45,476 nucleotides of DNA from JAGLQA01 sp023135565 (lineage in GTDB: Bacteria > Acidobacteriota > Aminicenantia > UBA2199). The DNA lies in the NCBI GenBank assembly GCA_030639305.1, contig DAOWCY010000032.1, positions 1 to 45,476 on the forward strand, given 5' to 3'. Below the pieces are notes generated by a model that worked only from the letters and a program-made list of their open reading frames with translations, did not search any database and was not told where the DNA came from. The stretch's first letter is position 1. Each line of letters begins with the position of its first letter. The translations under genes were made by a program, and so were the position numbers. Positions 40,423 to 45,476 of this stretch are shown here, one piece after another.

Positions 40423-41246
40423 TGAAAAAAACAAACATTTTACCGAAATTGGTAGCCTCGGATATCGGGGGCACCTTGATTAGGGGCGGCGGGGCAATTC
40501 CTCCCTTTACCGCCAAAGTACTGGACCGATTGGTCGCGGACGGTATCCCGGTGGCGTTGATTACCGGCTATAATTACCATACCGCTGTCAGGATAACCGC
40601 GAACCTGGACGACAGGGTGCTGCTGCTGCCCCAGAACGGCTCTCTCTGCATCAAAGAGAAAAAACTGGTCTGGGAATACCGCATCCCTGGAACGGCAGCG
40701 ACTGAACTTTTCGATTTTTTAGACAAGCAGGATTTTCCCATCATCATTTATAAAGGGAAAAACGAAGATTTCGGCAATTTTTATTTTTACCGGGAGGAAC
40801 TGCCGTTGTCTTATGCTTTTCGCAGGTTGGAGCAACTGCCGGACGTGGAGAATATTACCGGTATTTCCACCCTGCTGCCCGACGAGGCAGCGCAAAAAGT
40901 AAGGAGTGCTATCCAGGATATCGTGGGCGATAAATTCAAAGTCATCTATACCCGGGAAGTCAAAGGCTCGTGGTTGGAAGTGACTCATGCCGAAGTGCGC
41001 AAAGACCTAACGTTAGAGAGGTTATGTAAAGAACTGGGCATTTCCCCGGCGGAAGCGGTTTACTTCGGTGACAATTTTAACGATTTGGAGGCGCTGTGGA
41101 TAGTGGGCAGTCCTGTATTGGTAGACAATGCCGCCGCGGAATTAAAAGAAGAATTCGATATGGTTATCGCCCCTGTTACTGAAGAGGGCGTGGCCCACTA
41201 TTTGAATGAATTATTCAACCTTCAATGTTCAATGAAAAACAGCTAA
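40422..41246 (+). CDS. HAD-superfamily (Cof/IIB-like) protein with altered motif I
   Basis: The 274-residue protein has the HAD type IIB cap arrangement. Motif I is ASDIGGTLI: D14 (nucleophile) is present, but the second Asp of DxDGT is Gly16. Motif II is LITGYN (Thr), motif III lies around KDLTLERLC, and motif IV is YFGDNFNDLEAL, all intact. Phosphatases of this family normally need both Asp residues, so hydrolysis may be weak or the chemistry different. TAATG overlaps the metallopeptidase stop, so the two are co-translated. The C-terminal LQCSMKNS runs into an ATTCAATGTTCAATG minisatellite-like end. Confidence 0.83.
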   Translation: MKKTNILPKLVASDIGGTLIRGGGAIPPFTAKVLDRLVADGIPVALITGYNYHTAVRITANLDDRVLLLPQNGSLCIKEKKLVWEYRIPGTAATELFDFLDKQDFPIIIYKGKNEDFGNFYFYREELPLSYAFRRLEQLPDVENITGISTLLPDEAAQKVRSAIQDIVGDKFKVIYTREVKGSWLEVTHAEVRKDLTLERLCKELGISPAEAVYFGDNFNDLEALWIVGSPVLVDNAAAELKEEFDMVIAPVTEEGVAHYLNELFNLQCSMKNS

Positions 41247-41291
41247 TCCGTATTTCTCACAACATTTTGCTAATACTTCGTGAAATTTTTT

Positions 41292-41774
41292 TTATAATTT
41301 ATAGCCGATTTTGCGCAGGAAATCTTTGCGTTCAGCGATGTCCGCTTCGTTTTCGATGCCTTTAGACGCCAAACCGTCGATGACACCCATGATGCCCCTA
41401 CCTAAACCGGTTTTCGCGATAATCACTTCTACCGGGTTGGCAGTGGCGCAAAAAATGCGGCATACTTCCGGCACCTGCTTGACAATGCGCAGTACATTGA
41501 TAGGGAAAGCATCCTTTAAGAAAATAATAAACGAATGACCGGCAGAGAGTTTTTTAGCATTTTGTTGGGCCAATTCGATCATTTCGTCGTCGGTGCCGCT
41601 CCAGCGTATCAGGCATTTTTGCGACGCTTCACAAAAAGCCAGCCCGAATTTGATGTTGGGTACGGTGTTAACCAAGGCTTCGTGGATGTCTTCCACGGTC
41701 TTGATAAAATGAGAATGCCCTAAGATAAAATTTAATTCTCCCGGGTTTTCGATTTTGACAACCTCTAAATCCAT
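41292..41774 (-). CDS. Adenosine-specific kinase family protein (PF04008)
   Basis: The 160-residue protein matches the PF04008 family ('adenosine-specific kinase', structure known from Pyrobaculum) along its whole length: HSHFIKTVEDIHEALVNTVP, then IKFGLAFCEASQKCLIRWSG, then GHSFIIFLKDAFPINVLRIV and VCRIFCATANPVEVIIAKT. The proposed activity rests on limited evidence for the family, so treat it as a name. The ribosome site is a near-perfect AGGAGGTGA before ATG 41774. It stands behind a strong promoter with palindromic operator-like sequences. Confidence 0.88.
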   Translation of the reverse strand: MDLEVVKIENPGELNFILGHSHFIKTVEDIHEALVNTVPNIKFGLAFCEASQKCLIRWSGTDDEMIELAQQNAKKLSAGHSFIIFLKDAFPINVLRIVKQVPEVCRIFCATANPVEVIIAKTGLGRGIMGVIDGLASKGIENEADIAERKDFLRKIGYKL

Positions 41775-41830
41775 TTTGTCACCTCCTATTTTAGTTCATT
41801 TTGCTTGTGGTAAAACTTACTAAGCTAACC

Positions 41831-41861
41831 GCCGTTAACTTAATGCCCGTTAACTTAACGG
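41831..41861 (-). promoter_or_regulatory. Operator-like palindromes downstream of the promoter
   Basis: CCGTTAACTTAACGG (41847-41861) is a perfect 7-1-7 palindrome. A second, imperfect copy (GCCGTTAACTTAATGCC, 41831-41847) abuts it, with further GTTAA-like sequence toward 41822. They sit where a repressor would block transcription start. Confidence 0.6.
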
Positions 41862-41871
41862 CCACTAAATT

Positions 41872-41900
41872 AATATAAATGACGCCGACCCGTTTGTCAA
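41872..41900 (-). promoter_or_regulatory. Promoter of the PF04008 gene
   Basis: On the minus strand, TTGACA (41900-41895), a 17-nt spacer and TATATT (41877-41872). Confidence 0.75.
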
Positions 41901-42085
41901 GCGGAATCCTAAACAAAAACGAAATATAGAGAGGTTATAGGTTGGGGGTGCCGCCTCCCTGCCCCTTACAAGAGAAAATCTAACAATACCGGATTCCACA
42001 TTCACAAAAGAGATTTGCGTTATCCTGTTTCCCGGTCTGGGGTTTATCGGCCGGGGGCACCGTCCCCAAAAAAGTTTTTTTTTAC
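41901..42085. other. Gap between divergent promoters
   Basis: This gap contains short GC-rich repeat fragments (GGGGGTGCCGCCTCCCTGCC and CCGGGGGCACCGTCCCC) and nothing that looks like a gene. Confidence 0.4.
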
Positions 42086-42115
42086 TTGACATTTGAAAAC
42101 AAAATAATTTATAAT
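42086..42115 (+). promoter_or_regulatory. Promoter of the proline-rich secreted protein gene
   Basis: TTGACA (42086-42091), an 18-nt spacer and TATAAT (42110-42115). GAGGA precedes ATG 42140. Confidence 0.8.
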
Positions 42116-42139
42116 CTATAGTGAAATGAGGATAATAAA

Positions 42140-42670
42140 ATGAAAAAAGGAATATTGCTTATAATTTTTTTGTCGGTTTTCGTTTTTTCCGGCTCTAGCC
42201 AGGAAAAGGAAAAGGAAAAACAGCCGGAATCGTTAATTCCGCCCCAGGTGGGTGAAGAAGTGCTTAAACCGGTGCCTACGCCGACTCCTACCCCGATTCC
42301 GACGCCCGCGCCTACGCCGCCACCGCTCAGGTTAGGAAGAATCTATTTCCCCAGGGACTTTGTCCACGCCCAAAAAGACTACAAAAAAGGAGTGTACCGG
42401 CTTAACCTAATTTCCAAAGAAGAAGTTCCATATTTTCAAATCTTAAGCAAAAAAGGGGAACTGCTTTTTGAAGAGATGGGACTGGTAAAACCTTATAAGG
42501 GCAGGAATAAAAGATTCAGGTACCGGCTGAGCAAAGCGATGATGCGGGGTTATGAATATTTCCGCATTAGAGTGACCCGGCCCGATAAATACATAATGGC
42601 CTTTTTTTTCATAAAGCAGCCTGAAAAGCCGGCGCCGCCCGATACAGGGGAACCTAAAAAATCGGAATGA
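42140..42670 (+). CDS. Proline/threonine-rich secreted protein of unknown function
   Basis: This is a 176-residue product with signal peptide MKKGILLIIFLSVFVFSGSS. A charged stretch and a (PT)n-type linker (PTPTPTPIPTPAPTPPP, about 50-66) follow. A basic beta-rich domain (about 68-160) comes next: GRIYFPRDFVHAQKDYKKGV, then YFQILSKKGELLFEEMGL, and YFRIRVTRPDKYIMAFFFIK. The linker suggests a flexible tether across periplasm or cell wall. I do not recognise the domain. It has its own promoter. Confidence 0.7.
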   Translation: MKKGILLIIFLSVFVFSGSSQEKEKEKQPESLIPPQVGEEVLKPVPTPTPTPIPTPAPTPPPLRLGRIYFPRDFVHAQKDYKKGVYRLNLISKEEVPYFQILSKKGELLFEEMGLVKPYKGRNKRFRYRLSKAMMRGYEYFRIRVTRPDKYIMAFFFIKQPEKPAPPDTGEPKKSE

Positions 42671-42866
42671 TGGAATATTGGAAAAGTGGAAGATTGGAAT
42701 AGTGGAAGCACTCAGGATTACTAAAAAATCGATTACTTATTCCTAATTCCTGGAAACTTTCTATAACAAAAAAACATTAGTGTTGGAGAAATACGTTTCA
42801 ACCTAACCCCAATATTCCGGTATTCCAACATTCCATTTTCCCGATGTGAGCGCAGCGAACTAATCC
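42671..42866. other. Intergenic region with inverted minisatellite-like arms
   Basis: GGAATATTGGAAAAGTGGAA and similar units (42671-42710) are mirrored by CCCCAATATTCCGGTATTCC and CAACATTCCATT (about 42808-42836). The transcript of the two convergent genes could fold here, so it may act as a bidirectional terminator. Confidence 0.4.
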
Positions 42867-45299
42867 CTACCCTTCTTCGTCTTCTTGCTGCTGCTGTTCC
42901 TCTTCTTCGTCCAAATCTTTACCGTCATAGTAGTCGAGAATCTTTTCGTGATCCTCTTCGGTACAGTATTCTAAAGGTTCAGTGCCGGGCAGGAAGGCTT
43001 CCCATAGAGGATGCAAACAATCCTCAGTCCACAGCTTACCGGTATACTTATCGACTTTCACCATGATAACGCCGGAAGGCCTTCTGAACTCCTGTGGTTC
43101 GGGGTATTTCTCGAAATATTTCCCCATAAAATCCACGAAAATAGGACAGGCTGCCGTTCCTCCTGTTTCTCCTCTCCCGAGACTGTCTTTGGCGGCATCA
43201 CGTCCTACCCAGACGCCCACGGTTATAGAAGGGCAGAAACCGATAAACCAGGCATTGGTAAATTCATCAGTGGTGCCGGTCTTACCGCCGATGGGGATAT
43301 TATATTCGTTAGATATTTTTTTTGCCCGCCAGCCGGTGCCGGACTGTACCACACCCTGCATCAGGTAATTCATCACATATGCCGTCTCTCGCTCCAGCAC
43401 TTGCTTCCTTTCGGGCATGCCCTCTTCGATAATATTATCCTGGTCGCGGATGCTCCTGATAAAATAGGGATTGACCCGGACGCCTAAATTGGCAAACACA
43501 GTGTAAGCTGCCACCATCTCAACTAAGGATACCTCGAATACGCCTAAAGAAATGGTCATATAAGCCTTTAACTCCGATTCGATGCCGAACCGCTTGCCAT
43601 AGCGCACTACCCGTTCCGGGGTGATATCTTTGACTATTTTGGCCGATATGACGTTCCGCGATTTTTCTAAGGCCCGTCTTAAGGTTAAGGGGCCAAAAAA
43701 ACCGGGGGGATAGTTTTGCGGTTCCCAGAGTTCTTCGGTGTGGAGATCGAAATCGGAAAAATATTCATCTTCAATGATGCGGGCGGGGTTGTAACCGTTC
43801 TCTAATGCCGCGGTATAGATGATGGGCTTAAAGGTCGAACCGGGCTGCCGTTTCGACTGGGTAGCGTTATTCCACTTCTTTTTAGCGAAGGAGTAACCGC
43901 CCACCAGGGCTTTTATTTCGCCGGTCTTATTTTCTACTACCAGGATGGCTCCCAACACTTCCGGTTCCTGCTCGAGACCTAATTCCAGTTCATATTTCCG
44001 GGCTGTTAAATCTATTTTTTTATCTGCTTGCGCGGCTTCTAAATAGTCTTTTAAGGCGCCGCTTATTTTCAGTACTTTAAAAAGGGCAATATCTCCTCTT
44101 TTTAATATTTTGCTTAATTTTTTCCTTGTCCATTTGGCCGATTTGGCATGCAGCCGGCCTTTGAAATCTTTGATCTTGACGATGGCCCTTTTATCGTTAA
44201 TTTTCAATATGACGCCCTTAACGATTTTTCCTTTTTCCAATTGCAGCCTGGGCCAGGAAGGGAGCTGGTGTTTATCCACATCTAATTTTTTCTGCGCCAA
44301 ATTTAAGGATTTATCGACGCCGCGCCAGCCCCGCCTTTTATCTACTTTGCGCAGGCCTTCCCGTAAGGAATCTTCAGCCCAGCGCTGCATCTCGCTGTTT
44401 AAGGTGGTGTAAACTTTTAACCCGCCCTGGTAGAGCAAATTATCGCCAAATTTTGCTTCGATATGCTTGCGCGTCTCTTCCACGAAATAATCCCCGATGG
44501 ACTCCTTAAAAAAGGAAGCCGGCCGTTTCGGTAATTCTACTTTTATAGCTTCTTCATACTGTTCTTTAGTTATCAATTCCAGGTTCAACATGCTTTTCAG
44601 GATATAATTTCTTCTATCTATACAATTTTGCGGCTGCCGGAACACATGGTACTTGCCGTTGGGGCTGGGTGGCACTGCGCTTAAAAGGGCGGCTTCCGCC
44701 AGGTTGATTTCTTTCACTTTTTTGCCGAAATAGTGATTGGCCGCGGCCTCCACGCCGTAAGCGCTGCCGCCGAAAGGGATAAAATTGCAGTAAAAAGTGA
44801 GTATCTGGTCTTTGGAATATCTTTTTTCTAACTGGATAGCCAGGAGCATTTCGTTTAATTTCCTGGAAAAGCTGCGCTCCAGCCTCCTGTCATAAAGGAA
44901 AAGGTTCCGCGCCAACTGCATGGTGATGGTGCTGCCGCCGCCTAAGTTTTTTTTAAAAATAATCCCGGAAATAGCCCGGGCGATGCCTTTGAAACTGATG
45001 CCCCAATGGGAATAATACTCGTTATCTTCAGCGGCAATCAGGGCGTCCTTCAATACTTTGGGGATATCGGAACTTTTGACGATGGTTCTTTTTTCGATGG
45101 CGAACTCTTTGATCAGGTCTTTGCGATCGTCGTATACGGTGGTCATCACTTTGGGTGTGAGGTCTTCGAGTTTTTTTATCTGGGGAAAGCCTTTCTGGTA
45201 AACCAGTATAATCCCTACCAACGAACCTACCAGGATCGTAATCACGATGCTGAGCGTAAAAAGTATTATTTTAAGATTTTTTATTATAAAGTTTTTCAT
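42867..45299 (-). CDS. mrcA: Penicillin-binding protein 1A (bifunctional peptidoglycan synthase)
   Basis: The 810-residue class A PBP has an N-terminal membrane anchor (about 10-34). The GT51 glycosyltransferase follows (AAEDNEYYSHWGI with catalytic E91, then GGSTITMQLARNLFL), then an OB-like insert around 350-440 as in PBP1A. The transpeptidase has RQPGSTFKP with S488, KSRNVIS (SxN) and GGKTGTTDEFTNAW (KTG). The C-terminal tail is very acidic (DEEEEQQQQEDEEG) and likely disordered. It polymerises and cross-links peptidoglycan in the periplasm. AAGGAGG lies just before ATG 45299. Confidence 0.96.
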   Translation of the reverse strand: MKNFIIKNLKIILFTLSIVITILVGSLVGIILVYQKGFPQIKKLEDLTPKVMTTVYDDRKDLIKEFAIEKRTIVKSSDIPKVLKDALIAAEDNEYYSHWGISFKGIARAISGIIFKKNLGGGSTITMQLARNLFLYDRRLERSFSRKLNEMLLAIQLEKRYSKDQILTFYCNFIPFGGSAYGVEAAANHYFGKKVKEINLAEAALLSAVPPSPNGKYHVFRQPQNCIDRRNYILKSMLNLELITKEQYEEAIKVELPKRPASFFKESIGDYFVEETRKHIEAKFGDNLLYQGGLKVYTTLNSEMQRWAEDSLREGLRKVDKRRGWRGVDKSLNLAQKKLDVDKHQLPSWPRLQLEKGKIVKGVILKINDKRAIVKIKDFKGRLHAKSAKWTRKKLSKILKRGDIALFKVLKISGALKDYLEAAQADKKIDLTARKYELELGLEQEPEVLGAILVVENKTGEIKALVGGYSFAKKKWNNATQSKRQPGSTFKPIIYTAALENGYNPARIIEDEYFSDFDLHTEELWEPQNYPPGFFGPLTLRRALEKSRNVISAKIVKDITPERVVRYGKRFGIESELKAYMTISLGVFEVSLVEMVAAYTVFANLGVRVNPYFIRSIRDQDNIIEEGMPERKQVLERETAYVMNYLMQGVVQSGTGWRAKKISNEYNIPIGGKTGTTDEFTNAWFIGFCPSITVGVWVGRDAAKDSLGRGETGGTAACPIFVDFMGKYFEKYPEPQEFRRPSGVIMVKVDKYTGKLWTEDCLHPLWEAFLPGTEPLEYCTEEDHEKILDYYDGKDLDEEEEQQQQEDEEG

Positions 45300-45476
45300 T
45301 TTACCTCCTTAAGTATATCACTTTCTCCGGTAGGCTTCAAGTGGGGGGGCACTAACACCAGCAATTCTCTTTTTGAAAAATTTTTCCATAAATACTACTG
45401 AATTTTTCCTGTATAGAACCAGATATTCCACTGCGAAAACAATCTACCCCTTTTATGACATGTGACGGCAAGAAAA
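45300..45476. other. Window edge, no gene seen
   Basis: Apart from the ribosome site of the PBP1A gene I see no gene or clear promoter in the last 177 bp. Confidence 0.4.

Overview
This 45.5 kb stretch is bacterial chromosome from what looks like a Gram-negative, non-model lineage. Many proteins have signal peptides, there is a class A penicillin-binding protein with an N-terminal anchor, and gene starts use textbook TTGACA-17/18-TATAAT promoters and AGGAGG ribosome sites on both strands. The mix of a fused isobutyryl-CoA mutase (IcmF), a PATAN/DUF4388-J-domain-TPR protein, and an aldolase microcompartment resembling that of Haliangium suggests an Acidobacteriota/Aminicenantota-like or deltaproteobacterial-like organism. 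This placement is inference only, since no rRNA or marker set is present.

Layout. 0.1-7 kb: an AAA-ATPase/nuclease ORF with a frameshifted start, a DUF6125-like protein, IcmF and a small membrane protein. 7-11.2 kb: an XRE regulator, a three-gene ABC-3C conflict system, and a VapB-like gene followed by a VapC stub. 11.4-17.9 kb: isoaspartyl dipeptidase (iadA), a secreted protein, an ABC exporter pair, a spore-photoproduct-lyase-family radical SAM protein and a secreted Ig-like protein. 18-24 kb: a toxin-antitoxin zone with a broken HEPN/MNT pair, an AbiEi/AbiEii pair bracketed by 32-bp direct repeats, a J-domain/TPR protein and an intact VapBC pair. 23.7-25.4 kb: an SGNH hydrolase and a flippase-like membrane protein.

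25.7-34.7 kb is the centrepiece, a bacterial microcompartment (BMC) operon under its own promoter. The order is BMC-H, BMC-P, acylating aldehyde dehydrogenase, PduS/RnfC-like electron carrier, PduT-like BMC-T, two more BMC-P, DeoC aldolase, a second BMC-T, class II aldolase and triosephosphate isomerase. The shell set (1 H, 2 T, 3 P) could close a compartment. Two different aldolases would release short aldehydes (acetaldehyde from DeoC, perhaps lactaldehyde from the class II enzyme). The dehydrogenase would convert these to acyl-CoA, PduS/PduT would move electrons across the shell, and triosephosphate isomerase would join the two triose phosphates. Three cargo enzymes carry terminal amphipathic helices resembling encapsulation peptides. 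No alcohol dehydrogenase, phosphotransacylase, kinase or signature upstream enzyme lies in the window.

34.7-45.5 kb: tRNA-His, a SelB C-terminal-like winged-helix protein without GTPase, a periplasmic helical-repeat protein, exonuclease VII subunits (XseA with an extra N-terminal domain, XseB), a YgjP-like metallopeptidase, a HAD protein lacking its second motif-I Asp, an adenosine-specific-kinase-family protein behind a palindromic operator, a proline-rich secreted protein and PBP1A.

A modular intergenic repeat runs through the window. Its full form is 178 bp, present twice at equal length, with inverted termini of the form TGCCTCCGGCGGCC...GGCCGCCGGAGGCA. Partial copies occupy most gaps of the BMC operon. 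Their purine-rich right end (GGAGGCAA or GAAGGCAA) repeatedly sits 2-21 nt upstream of a start codon, and one copy supplies the last codons and stop of deoC.
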